Shown: one piece after another, positions 53,742 through 64,000 of the stretch | Position numbering within the stretch: the stretch's first letter is position 1 | Layout of the letters: the number at the start of each line of letters is the position of its first letter | Position numbers and translations under genes: made by a program | Notes under the pieces: generated by a model | The model's database searches: none | The model's input: only the letters and a program-made list of their open reading frames with translations | Told to the model about the DNA's origin: nothing | From: CBDFKY01 sp965248995 | GTDB taxonomy: Bacteria > Pseudomonadota > Alphaproteobacteria > Rickettsiales > UBA998 | DNA: 64,000 nucleotides | Direction of reading: 5' to 3' | Assembly (NCBI GenBank): GCA_965248995.1 | Contig: CBDFKY010000016.1 | Span: 1 to 64,000 of the forward strand

Positions 53742-54077
53742 ATGAAAACCGTTTTACTGCTGATCGGCTCTAACCTGTTCATGACGTTCGCATGGTATGG
53801 GCACCTTAAAAACCTTAACCACAAACCGCTGATCGTCGCCATTTTCGCCAGTTGGGGCATCGCGTTTTTTGAATATGTGCTGCAGGTTCCCGCCAATCGT
53901 GTCGGCTATCGGACTTTTTCGCTCGGGCAGCTTAAAATCATCCAGGAAATCATTACCATGTGCGTGTTTGTGGTTTTCGCTTATTTCTATATGGATAAGC
54001 CGCTTAGCCTGAATTATTTCTATGCGGGACTCTGCATGGTCGGAGCTGCATTCTTTATTTTTCGTGATTCGGTCTAG
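53742..54077 (+). CDS. DUF486 family small membrane protein (DMT-like)
   Basis: 111 residues from the ATG at 53742, which has AAGGA eight bases upstream. Four hydrophobic segments; the motifs TFAWYGHLK, ASWGIAFFEYVLQVPANRVGY and QLKIIQEIITMCVF are the DUF486 signature. Related in fold to small drug/metabolite transporters; the substrate is unknown. Base composition is back to the chromosomal average. Confidence 0.9.
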   Translation: MKTVLLLIGSNLFMTFAWYGHLKNLNHKPLIVAIFASWGIAFFEYVLQVPANRVGYRTFSLGQLKIIQEIITMCVFVVFAYFYMDKPLSLNYFYAGLCMVGAAFFIFRDSV

Positions 54078-54137
54078 ATTAAGTATACGACGTATTTATT
54101 TGCGCTGAATAATATGTCCCTGTAGTCTTAAACCCGT

Positions 54138-54200
54138 ATGGATGAACTTGACGATTTTGCAAAAACGGTCGAATTTGAACGGATCAAAAAGACGGTATGA
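54138..54200 (+). CDS. Possible 20-residue leader ORF coupled to the sensor kinase
   Basis: ATG at 54138 opens MDELDDFAKTVEFERIKKTV and stops at TGA 54198-54200, which overlaps the kinase ATG (ATGA). The peptide is acidic then basic, an amphipathic helix. It could couple translation of the kinase, or be a chance ORF. No strong ribosome binding site is visible before it. Confidence 0.35.
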   Translation: MDELDDFAKTVEFERIKKTV

Positions 54201-56836
54201 AACCGGTGGAATCCTTTCATGAGAACGCCGGTGACATTCTGCCTGCCGATGATCATTACCGCCGGATAGCGGATTGCCTCTCTCAACCGGCATGGATTTC
54301 GGACGCGGACGGGCAGGTCTTCTGGTATAATCGGCTCTGGCATGAGCATACGGGAGCGGGTTCTGAAGGAGAAGGAAGGGGGGAATGGTGGAGTTTTCAC
54401 GACCCCGCCATAATCGACAGACTTAAGAAAAACTTTCAAACCGCCGTGGAATCAGGGCTTTCCTGGGAAGATACGGTTTCGTTGAAGAGCAGAGCGGGCG
54501 AATGGCGTTGGTTCCTTTTCCGTGTCAACCCCGTAAAGGACGACAGCGGCAAACCCGTCCGGTGGCTCGGTACGTATACGGATATTACCGATCGGCGCAA
54601 CGCGGAAAGCCGGGTGGTCGACCAGCTGAAACGTGAGCAGCGTTATAAAGCCCTGTTCGATTCGATCGATGAAGGGTTCTGCATTGTCGAAATGATGAAG
54701 GATACGCGGGGTAAGGTCGTGAATTACCGTTATCTGGAAATCAACCCGGCCTTTGAACACCATACCGGCATGAAGCAGGCGGCCGGTAAAACGGCGCTGG
54801 ATTTCGATCCGCATCACGAACGTTACTGGTTCGATCTGTATGGGACCATCGCCGAGACCGGGGAACCGCAGCGCGCCGTCAGTCAGGCGTTGAACGGTCA
54901 ATGGTTCGAGGTGTACGGTTTCCGGATGGAACCGGCGGAGGATAAACATGTCGCGATACTTTTTTCCAATATCACGCAGCGTAAGAACGCCGAGCTGGCG
55001 GTCATCGAAAGTGATCGGCGGTTTCGTGATATGGCCGATTCCATCAGTCAGATGGTGTGGGTGACCCGGCCTGACGGCTATCATGAATATTATAACAGGC
55101 GCTGGTATGAATTTACCGGCGTCGACCGAGGATCAACGGATGGAATGGTCTGGGACGATATCATCCACGCGGAAGACCAGAAGCGGGCAACGGCATGCTG
55201 GCAGCATAGCCTGCGGACGGGGGAGCCCTATGAAGTGGAATATCGTCTGCGCCGCGCCGACGGCGTGTATCGCTGGGTACTGGGGCGTGCCGAGTGCGTG
55301 AAGGATGAAACGGGGAATATTCTGAAATGGTACGGCACCTGCACGGATATCGGCGTGCAGAAAGATCGCGAGGAGTTTATCGAATCCATTCTGGCCAGCA
55401 GCCCGGACTGCATCAAAGTGATTAGTAAGGAGGGAAGCCTTCTTCTGATGAACGAAGGCGGTCTGAAACAGATGGAGCTTGAAGATTTCAACACGTGCAG
55501 GAATGTATTATGGGCGGATCTCTGGCCCGTTGAGGAAAAGCGGAAAATTCAGGATGCCATGGCGCGGGCATTGAAAGGAGAAGCGGCGAAATTCGAAGGA
55601 TTCTGCGGGACGGCCAAGGGAACGCCGAAATGGTGGGAGGTGATTGTCACTCCCCTGAAAAATGCGGAAGGTCGCAGTGAACAGATGCTGGTCATTTCCC
55701 GTGACATCACCGCTCGCAGGAAAGCGGATGAAGCGCTGGCGAAAAGTGAGGAATCCTGGCGTACCCTGACGGAGGCCATGCCGCAGCTTGTCTGGGTGGA
55801 TCGGGGTTCGGATGGATACTGTGAATATCTCAGCAGTCAATGGGAGCATTATACCGGCAAACCCGTTCGGGAACTGCTCGGGTTCGCATGGCTGGAACTG
55901 CTGCACCCCGATGACCGGGAACGTACTGCCATCGCCTGGCAGGAGTCGGTGGCGGGCGTGGCCGAATATAATATAGATTATCGTATCCGCAGGTTCGACG
56001 GCACGTATCGCTGGTTTAAGACGCGGGGAGTGCCCGCAAAGGATGAACAGGGCAATATCACGTTCTGGTATGGCACCTGCACCGATATTCAGGACTTGGT
56101 CGAGACACGGCAGCAGGCGGAGGCGGCCAATGTCGCCAAATCCGAATTTCTCGCCAATATGAGCCATGAGATCCGCACTCCCATGAACGCCGTGGTCGGC
56201 TTGGCGAACATTCTGGCCCGCTCTTCGCCGTTGACTCCGAAACAACAGCAGTATGTGGGGACTCTGCGGCTGTCCGCCGACACGTTGCTGGCGCTGATCA
56301 ATGATCTGCTCGATATCGCCAAAATCGAGTCACAGGTCATCGAACTGGAACGGATTCCTTTCGACATGCTCCGGTTCTTGGAGGAACTGGTCAGCATCAT
56401 GTCGGTGCGGGCGACGGAAAAACGACTGGATTTCCATTTTGAAAACCATGATATCACGGGCCGGACTTTTCTCGGTGATCCCACCCGCCTTCGCCAGATA
56501 TTGATGAATTTATGCAGCAACGCGATTAAATTTACGGAAACGGGGAGTATTACCCTATCCTGCCGCCCTGAAAAGGTAGAACAGGACAAAACCTGGATAA
56601 TTTTTGAGGTGAAGGACACCGGAATCGGCATCACCCCGAGACAGCTGGAAACGGTTTTTGATAAATTCGTACAGGCGGATTCCACCATCAGCCGCAAATA
56701 TGGCGGCACCGGCCTTGGTCTGGCCATCACCCGGACCTTGACGAATAGGATGGGAGGTTCTATTCATGCGGAAAGCGACATCTGCCAAGGGTCCGTTTTC
56801 AAAGTAATTTTACCTTTTGGGAAAGATGAACTGTAA
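54197..56836 (+). CDS. Multi-PAS sensor histidine kinase
   Basis: 879 residues, no membrane segments, so a cytosolic sensor. About five PAS/PAC units: residues 15-135, 150-275, 276-395 (MVWVTRPDGYHEYYN), 396-515 and 516-640. Then comes the dimerisation domain with His657 in MSHEIRTPMNAVVGL, and a HATPase domain with LMNLCSNAIKFTETG, DTGIGI and GGTGLGLAI. No receiver domain. It converges on the hybrid kinase at 56921, with which it shares a PAS unit and the whole kinase core. Confidence 0.93.
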   Translation: MKPVESFHENAGDILPADDHYRRIADCLSQPAWISDADGQVFWYNRLWHEHTGAGSEGEGRGEWWSFHDPAIIDRLKKNFQTAVESGLSWEDTVSLKSRAGEWRWFLFRVNPVKDDSGKPVRWLGTYTDITDRRNAESRVVDQLKREQRYKALFDSIDEGFCIVEMMKDTRGKVVNYRYLEINPAFEHHTGMKQAAGKTALDFDPHHERYWFDLYGTIAETGEPQRAVSQALNGQWFEVYGFRMEPAEDKHVAILFSNITQRKNAELAVIESDRRFRDMADSISQMVWVTRPDGYHEYYNRRWYEFTGVDRGSTDGMVWDDIIHAEDQKRATACWQHSLRTGEPYEVEYRLRRADGVYRWVLGRAECVKDETGNILKWYGTCTDIGVQKDREEFIESILASSPDCIKVISKEGSLLLMNEGGLKQMELEDFNTCRNVLWADLWPVEEKRKIQDAMARALKGEAAKFEGFCGTAKGTPKWWEVIVTPLKNAEGRSEQMLVISRDITARRKADEALAKSEESWRTLTEAMPQLVWVDRGSDGYCEYLSSQWEHYTGKPVRELLGFAWLELLHPDDRERTAIAWQESVAGVAEYNIDYRIRRFDGTYRWFKTRGVPAKDEQGNITFWYGTCTDIQDLVETRQQAEAANVAKSEFLANMSHEIRTPMNAVVGLANILARSSPLTPKQQQYVGTLRLSADTLLALINDLLDIAKIESQVIELERIPFDMLRFLEELVSIMSVRATEKRLDFHFENHDITGRTFLGDPTRLRQILMNLCSNAIKFTETGSITLSCRPEKVEQDKTWIIFEVKDTGIGITPRQLETVFDKFVQADSTISRKYGGTGLGLAITRTLTNRMGGSIHAESDICQGSVFKVILPFGKDEL

Positions 56837-56920
56837 CTGTTTCCCACGGGCTGCGTGATATCGTCTTATGCGGTAAGCAAAATGCGCCAGTACCTTGATT
56901 GCCTACGGGCAAGGAAACTT

Positions 56921-59299
56921 TTAAACTGCCGCGCTGATACGCAGTTTCTTTTCCAGATCGTCCGGATTAAATGGTTTGGAAATATAATCGTCCATTCCGG
57001 CTTCCAGGCAATTTGCTTCATCCCCTGAGAGCGCATGGGCCGTCATTCCGATAATCCTGACGGCGGACAGGGCATGTGTTTTTTCATAAGCACGGATTTC
57101 ACGCGTGGCATCCAGCCCGTTCATGAACGGCATCTGCACATCCATCAGAATGGTGCGGTAATGTCCCGTTTTGAATAACGTCAGCGCCTCGCTGCCGTTC
57201 GTGGCGACGTCGCAGGCGTAGCCGAAATGCTCGATAAACGATTTTGCGACCAGTACGTTCGCCGGGTAATCTTCCGCAAGCAGGATTCTGACCATTGGGA
57301 GCGGTTGCGGCACGGAGGGAAAGTCGGCGGAAAAGTCATCTTTATTGGCTTCGGCCCGCATTTCCGTTTTCAACGGCAGGGAAACCGTGAAAGTTGATCC
57401 CTGGCCGACCACGCTTTCAATCCTGATGGTGCCGCCCATCAATTCCGTCAATGTTTTCGTAATCGCAAGTCCTAGCCCGGTTCCGCCGTAACGGCGGTTG
57501 ATCGAAGAATCCGCCTGGATGAATTTTTCAAATACGGTTTCCACTTTATCCGGCGCGATGCCTATGCCCGTATCCGTAACCGAGATATGGATAAATTCCA
57601 GGTTGGCCTGCTCCGTTTCATCACAGGTCACTTCCAGCACGACGCTGCCCCGCTCCGTAAACTTCAGGGCGTTGCTGCATAAATTGACGAGTATCTGGCG
57701 GATACGCGCCGGATCACCCAGCAAGTTACGTTTTTCTATGCAGCGGCAGCTATGCTCTGCGCGAAAGATCAGGTTTTTCTCCATCGCCTTCACATTCATC
57801 ATACTGATGATTTCGTTGACCAGCGTGATGATCGAAAACGGCACCTCCTCCAATTCTACGGAACGCGCCTCGATTTTCGATATGTCGAGCAGGTCGTTGA
57901 TCAGCGCCAGCAGGGAATCTGCGCTGAGTTGCAACGTTTCGATGCATTCACGTTGACGGCCGGTCAGGGGGGAGCTTTTCGACAGAATCGTCGAAAGGCC
58001 GATCACCGCGTTCATGGGGGTGCGTATCTCATGGCTCATGTTGGCGAGGAATTCCGATTTGGCCAGGTTCGCCTGCTCGGCGCTTTGCCGGATATCGACC
58101 ATCTCCTGGATATCCGTGCAGGTGCCGTACCATTTCGTAATGTTTCCTTCCGCGTCACGCACGCATTCGGCGCGTCCAAGGGTCCAGCGATATACTCCGT
58201 CAGCGCGGCGCAGGCGGTATTCGATCTCATAAGGCTCGCCTGTCTCCAGCGAATGCTGCCAGCGTGTCCGTGCACGGGACTGGTCGTCGACGTGAAACAT
58301 GCCGTGCCACCCTTCTCCGTCCGTCGAACCGGGCGGGGTACCGGTGTAATCATACCAGCGTTTGTTATAATATTCGTGGTAGCCGTCGGGCCGGGTTACC
58401 CAGATCATCTGGTTGATGGAATCCGCCATATCCTTGAATTGCTGCTCGCTCCGGCGCAACGCCCGTTCCGCCTCGACGTTTTTTGAAATATCGCGGCTGA
58501 AAGAAGTGAAAAATATTTTATCGTCTATTTTCTGAGAGGTGACGGTCAGTTCGACAGGAAATTCGATGCCGGACCTGTTCATCGCCGTAATTTCAACTCG
58601 CTGGTTCAGGATGGCGTGCTCACCCGTCGCCAGGTATTTTTCCATTCCCTTGCGGTGCATGGCGCGGTAACGTTCGGGTATGATGAAAGCGGACATCTCG
58701 GTTCCTATCATCTCCGCGCGTGACCAGCCGAAAATAATTTCGGCCTGATCGTTCCATTCGGTCACCAGCCCCTGGCTGTCGCTCATGATCACCGCGTCGA
58801 GCGCGGTATCGATGACGATGCGGGTACGGCGCTCGTTTTCCTCCAGAATTCTGGTCTGCGCTTCTTTTTCCAGCAGGTAATCGCGCCGGTGATACTGCCG
58901 CCTGCGATCACGCAAGGCGGATTTCAGCGTGGTGATCAAGGTTGAAATGTTAAGGGGCCTCCCCAGCAGCGTCATGTTGCCGACTGTCTCCAGCGTGCTG
59001 TTCGAGCGCTGATATTCCCCCTGTGCCGAGGTAAGTACGATCAGCGGAAAGTCCGACCAGGAAGGCTGTTGGCTCAGTGCTTCCTCCAGTAGCCGGTTCT
59101 TATCCCTTAAAATGGATTCCTCGGTCAGGATGGCGGCATCGGCGCCGAGCGATATTTCCCTGCATACCGCGGCCATATCGGCGCAGATAAGCGATGCTAT
59201 CGATTGATCCTTCAGTATGTTCTGCGTAATCGCCGCATCTCTCAGCGTAGGAGCCAGAATCAATACGGAGTGGTGAGGGGAGGAATGGTCGGATATCAT
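56921..59299 (-). CDS. Hybrid PAS sensor histidine kinase with receiver domain
   Basis: About 792 residues from the ATG at 59299; the frame also has a TTG at 59371. The N-terminal 130 residues look like a degenerate receiver (HSVLILAPTLRDAAITQNIL). Two PAS units follow (RIVIDTALDAVIMSDSQG and MIWVTRPDGYHEYYN), then the phospho-His in MSHEIRTPMNAVIGL, the ATPase domain with LVNLCSNALKFTERG and GGTGLGLAI, and a C-terminal receiver with the acceptor Asp in LMDVQMPFMNG. Convergent with the other kinase, divergent from the hydrolase gene. Confidence 0.93.
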   Translation of the reverse strand: MISDHSSPHHSVLILAPTLRDAAITQNILKDQSIASLICADMAAVCREISLGADAAILTEESILRDKNRLLEEALSQQPSWSDFPLIVLTSAQGEYQRSNSTLETVGNMTLLGRPLNISTLITTLKSALRDRRRQYHRRDYLLEKEAQTRILEENERRTRIVIDTALDAVIMSDSQGLVTEWNDQAEIIFGWSRAEMIGTEMSAFIIPERYRAMHRKGMEKYLATGEHAILNQRVEITAMNRSGIEFPVELTVTSQKIDDKIFFTSFSRDISKNVEAERALRRSEQQFKDMADSINQMIWVTRPDGYHEYYNKRWYDYTGTPPGSTDGEGWHGMFHVDDQSRARTRWQHSLETGEPYEIEYRLRRADGVYRWTLGRAECVRDAEGNITKWYGTCTDIQEMVDIRQSAEQANLAKSEFLANMSHEIRTPMNAVIGLSTILSKSSPLTGRQRECIETLQLSADSLLALINDLLDISKIEARSVELEEVPFSIITLVNEIISMMNVKAMEKNLIFRAEHSCRCIEKRNLLGDPARIRQILVNLCSNALKFTERGSVVLEVTCDETEQANLEFIHISVTDTGIGIAPDKVETVFEKFIQADSSINRRYGGTGLGLAITKTLTELMGGTIRIESVVGQGSTFTVSLPLKTEMRAEANKDDFSADFPSVPQPLPMVRILLAEDYPANVLVAKSFIEHFGYACDVATNGSEALTLFKTGHYRTILMDVQMPFMNGLDATREIRAYEKTHALSAVRIIGMTAHALSGDEANCLEAGMDDYISKPFNPDDLEKKLRISAAV

Positions 59300-59477
59300 A
59301 AGGTGTGAAAGATTGCCCGAGTACCCTTGCGCATGAATGATGCGCACGAATATAACAGGTTTTCCGAGCAAGACAATTTATGTCTGGATCGCAAAAGGCG
59401 AACCGTATCTCTTTTTTATCGCGCCGAACGTACCGTGACCCACGAGAAAATATTACTGTAACCCTGGAGTATATAAA

Positions 59478-60350
59478 ATGACGACGATTACCACACGTGA
59501 CGGACATACACTCTACGCAAAAGATTGGGGAGAAGGCCGCCCCGTCATCCTGCTGCACGGCTGGCCGCTTTCCTCCGATATGTGGGATGCGCAGGGAATG
59601 GCGCTTGCCGAAGCGGGATTCCGCGCCATCGCGTATGATCGCCGCGGGTTCGGGCGTTCGGAGCAGCCGTGGTCGGGTTATGACTACGATACGCTGGCCG
59701 ATGACCTGGCGGACGTCATGAAAGGAATGGAAGCGGATAAGGATGTCACCTTGGTCGGTTTCTCCATGGGCGGCGGGGAGGTCGCTCGCTACATGAGTCG
59801 CCACAAAGGCGAAGGGGTGATATCGACGGCGCTGATTTCTTCCGTAGTCCCTTATATGCTCAAGACAGCCGACAACCAGAACGGAACGCCGGAAAAAATG
59901 TTTGATGACATCATGGACGGTATCAGGAAAGACCGTGCGCACTTCTTCCGGCATACGTTCTTGCCGCAGTTTTTCGGGGTAGGGATGCTGTCGCACCCGG
60001 TAAGCGATGAAGTGATGGATATGGCGACGGTGACTGCTATGCAGGCGAGCCTGCATGCAACGATCGAATGCGTCAAATCGTTCAGCCATACGGATTTCCG
60101 CTCCGACCTTTCCGCATTCGGCGTACCGACATTGATCATTCACGGTACGGGAGATAAAACCGTACCGATCGACGCGGCGGGAAGGGCGGCGGCTAAAGGC
60201 ATCGCGCAGTCCACCCTGATCGAATATGACGGGGAGCCACACGGCCTGAACGTGACCGCAGGTGAGCGTCTTACCAGGGATCTGCTTGATTTCGTACGGT
60301 CACGGAGTTTTTCCTCCATGCCCGTTTCAGGTTTGGCCCGTACGGCATAG
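59478..60350 (+). CDS. Alpha/beta hydrolase (arylesterase / cofactor-free haloperoxidase type)
   Basis: 290 residues. Oxyanion region LLHGWPLSSDMWD, nucleophile Ser in GFSMGGGEVARY, then the acid in IIHGTGDKTVP and the His in DGEPHGLNV. These are the hallmarks of the chloroperoxidase-like esterases, which often accompany peroxide-stress genes; katG converges on it here. The natural substrate is unknown. No signal peptide. Confidence 0.88.
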   Translation: MTTITTRDGHTLYAKDWGEGRPVILLHGWPLSSDMWDAQGMALAEAGFRAIAYDRRGFGRSEQPWSGYDYDTLADDLADVMKGMEADKDVTLVGFSMGGGEVARYMSRHKGEGVISTALISSVVPYMLKTADNQNGTPEKMFDDIMDGIRKDRAHFFRHTFLPQFFGVGMLSHPVSDEVMDMATVTAMQASLHATIECVKSFSHTDFRSDLSAFGVPTLIIHGTGDKTVPIDAAGRAAAKGIAQSTLIEYDGEPHGLNVTAGERLTRDLLDFVRSRSFSSMPVSGLARTA

Positions 60351-60365
60351 CATAAGCTGTTAAAA

Positions 60366-60397
60366 TTCCTCCCCGCTCCGTCCACGGCGGGGAGGAA
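60366..60397 (-). terminator. Rho-independent terminator between katG and the hydrolase gene
   Basis: A perfect 11-bp stem TTCCTCCCCGC / GCGGGGAGGAA with a ten-base loop. On the minus strand the stem is followed by TTTTA, fitting the end of katG transcription. On the plus strand no T run follows, but the stem may also stop hydrolase transcripts. Confidence 0.75.
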
Positions 60398-60413
60398 CAT
60401 AACCGAGACCGTT

Positions 60414-62618
<2,205 letters not shown>

Positions 62619-62725
62619 CTTTCTCTCCTAACTATCTGTTTAGTGGATTGACACTACAAGCAATGATTGATTAGATAAAATATAAATATCTTATAGATCC
62701 TATAACCTGTACCTAAGTCTTCCTC
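62619..62725. promoter_or_regulatory. katG-oxyR divergent regulatory region
   Basis: 107 bases, very A+T-rich, between the two start codons. A palindrome TTATAG-ATC-CTATAA lies at 62691-62705, near the oxyR start, with ATAG/CTAT half-sites as in OxyR sites but at three-base rather than seven-base spacing. The katG ribosome binding site AGGAGA is at its left edge. Control of both genes by OxyR is inferred from the layout. Confidence 0.55.
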
Positions 62726-63640
62726 ATGAACCTGCGTGATCTTCATTACCTCGTTACCGTAGCGGACTCCGGCCAGTTCGCCCGCGCCGCCAAGCTCTGC
62801 CATGTCAGCCAGCCGTCGCTCAGTATGCAGCTCAAAAAACTGGAAGAGGAACTGGGAGTCAGCATCTTTGAGCGCTCAGGGCGTGAGCTTATCATCACTC
62901 CGACCGGCAGGGCACTAATCGAACATGCCCGCAGCGCCTTGGCGGAAGTCGATCAGATGCGGATGATCGCCCGACATTTTTCCGGCCAGGGCGCGGAATT
63001 CCGGCTGGGGATCATTCCGACCGTAGCCCCGTATCTGTTGCCGGAGTATCTGCCACGTATTCGCTCCATGCTGCCGAAACTGAAATTGAAACTGGTGGAA
63101 GCGCAGACCGCTTCTCTGGAAACCTCCCTCAAGAAAGGGGAACTGGACGGGATTATCCTGTCGTTTTCGGACCATGCGTCGGACTTCGCTACCGCTACGC
63201 TCTACCATGAGCCCTGCCTGCTCGCCGTCCCGATGGCACATAAGCTGGCCCGATATGAAAAGGTGGGATTGAAGGACATCGCCGGTGAGCAGGTCTTGCT
63301 CCTGGAAGAGGGGCATTGCCTGCGTAACCATGTGCTCATCCTTTGCCACAGGCAGGGATTGCAGGAAAACGTCGATTTCCGCGCCACCAGTCTGGAGACG
63401 CTTCGCCATATGGTGGCCTGCGGGGAGGGGATCACCATCATGCCCGAATCAGCGATGAGGAAGGACGACGGTCTGGCCTACATTCCCTGTCATGAAGTGG
63501 GATTCACCCGCGAAATACGCATCGCATGGCGGCAAAGCACACCCCATCGGGCAATTATCGATCAGTTGATCAACTTGGCCTCGAATAACCCTGAATCCAG
63601 CATTTTTTATAAAAACTCCGGCAAGCGGGCAAACCGTTGA
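62726..63640 (+). CDS. oxyR: LysR-family peroxide regulator OxyR
   Basis: 304 residues. The helix-turn-helix is at MNLRDLHYLVTVADSGQFARAAKLCHVSQPSLSMQLKKLE (split). The two redox cysteines expected in OxyR appear in the effector domain in LEEGHCLRNHVLILCHRQG, spaced as CX8C as in E. coli Cys199/Cys208. This and the divergent katG support OxyR over other LysR members. It should activate katG when oxidised. Confidence 0.94.
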   Translation: MNLRDLHYLVTVADSGQFARAAKLCHVSQPSLSMQLKKLEEELGVSIFERSGRELIITPTGRALIEHARSALAEVDQMRMIARHFSGQGAEFRLGIIPTVAPYLLPEYLPRIRSMLPKLKLKLVEAQTASLETSLKKGELDGIILSFSDHASDFATATLYHEPCLLAVPMAHKLARYEKVGLKDIAGEQVLLLEEGHCLRNHVLILCHRQGLQENVDFRATSLETLRHMVACGEGITIMPESAMRKDDGLAYIPCHEVGFTREIRIAWRQSTPHRAIIDQLINLASNNPESSIFYKNSGKRANR

Positions 63641-63695
63641 TTTTATGGATATCAGCCCTTGAATGATGGGATAAATATCATTAAACTGGACCGTT

Positions 63696-64000
63696 ATGAC
63701 ACCCATCTCTCTTGCTTCCCTGCACACGCAACCTTCCATGGCTACTCCTTCTTCACCACAATGGACCCCGGAAAGCTGGCAAACGCGCCAGATTCGCCAG
63801 CAGCCGCTGTATCAGGACAAAATATCCCTGGAACAGGTGGAGCGTACCCTGGCGTCTTCTCCGCCATTAACTTCGTCGGCCGAAGCGCGCAGTTTGAAAG
63901 CGGAACTGGCGCAGGTCGCCGAGGGAAAGGCGTTTCTGCTGCAAGGCGGCGATTGTGCGGAAAGTTTCGCTGAATTCAACGAAACGAACCTGCGGAGTTT
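63696..64000 (+). CDS. 3-deoxy-7-phosphoheptulonate synthase class II, N-terminal part (truncated by window edge)
   Basis: First step of the shikimate pathway, plant-type (class II) enzyme. From the ATG at 63696 or the in-frame ATG at 63738 the frame is open to the window end: SPQWTPESWQTRQIRQQPLY, then LASSPPLTSSAEARSLKAEL and FLLQGGDCAESFAEF, the family signature with the metal-binding Cys. About 101 codons are visible. aroQ of the same pathway is at 22.7 kb. Confidence 0.93.
   Translation, partial: MTPISLASLHTQPSMATPSSPQWTPESWQTRQIRQQPLYQDKISLEQVERTLASSPPLTSSAEARSLKAELAQVAEGKAFLLQGGDCAESFAEFNETNLRS

Overview
The window is a chromosomal segment of an alphaproteobacterium. The evidence is the ribosomal spc-operon order ending in secY-adk, a 5-aminolevulinate synthase (C4 heme route), GatC/GatA amidotransferase subunits, a class I lysyl-tRNA synthetase, a DUF4167 gene directly behind prmC, a class II DAHP synthase, and SPOR-domain envelope proteins. 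motA and motB indicate motility. I cannot assign a genus from sequence alone. The ribosomal segment (about the first 4.6 kb) is visibly richer in A+T than the rest, and the island at 51.1-53.7 kb is A+T-rich again.

Layout. 1-5.3 kb: end of rplE, then rpsN-rpsH-rplF-rplR-rpsE-rpmD-rplO-secY-adk on the + strand. The usual next genes (rpsM, rpsK, rpoA, rplQ) are not there; a minus-strand block (dac-SPOR, mtaB, gatC, gatA) converges on adk. 9.9-13.2 kb: a BMP-type binding protein and a GNAT acetyltransferase, divergent from an aminopeptidase P. 13.2-15.5 kb: two 53-bp palindromes in front of a 713-residue orphan gene (about 701 residues from the preferred start). 15.5-21.3 kb: YihY/BrkB membrane protein, a frameshifted malate synthase, a prepilin peptidase, an RluD-type pseudouridine synthase, motA and motB. 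21.3-27.7 kb: lysine/ornithine decarboxylase, aroQ, thiS, thiG (with two orphan small proteins around it), folD and icd. 27.7-34 kb (minus strand): murC, cysQ, rpmB, a repeat protein, pgpA, a small secreted protein, radA and a methyltransferase. 34-37.5 kb: ferredoxin-NADP reductase, prmC, DUF4167 gene and xth. 37.5-41.5 kb (minus): two small overlapping genes, folC, a decayed coiled-coil gene beside a 144-bp hairpin, and hemA. 41.5-51 kb: cvpA, purF, an RTX metalloprotease, a small orphan, nusB-thiL, a double-SPOR protein, lysK and tRNA-Ala. 51.1-53.7 kb: a small island behind the tRNA with an AAA/STAND-like ATPase and an IS630-family element. 53.7-64 kb: DUF486 membrane protein, two convergent and partly paralogous PAS histidine kinases, an alpha/beta hydrolase, katG divergent from oxyR, and the start of a class II DAHP synthase.

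Most of the window is housekeeping: translation, envelope growth, thiamine, folate, purine and aromatic synthesis, and oxidative-stress defence. The accessory signal lies in palindromic repeats of at least three families, a 10-G tract inside a small orphan gene, the tRNA-linked ATPase/IS island, two clusters of single-base frameshifts (aceB and the coiled-coil gene), and the orphan genes. I found no CRISPR array, rRNA gene or prophage, and nothing that I can claim with confidence as a complete new system.
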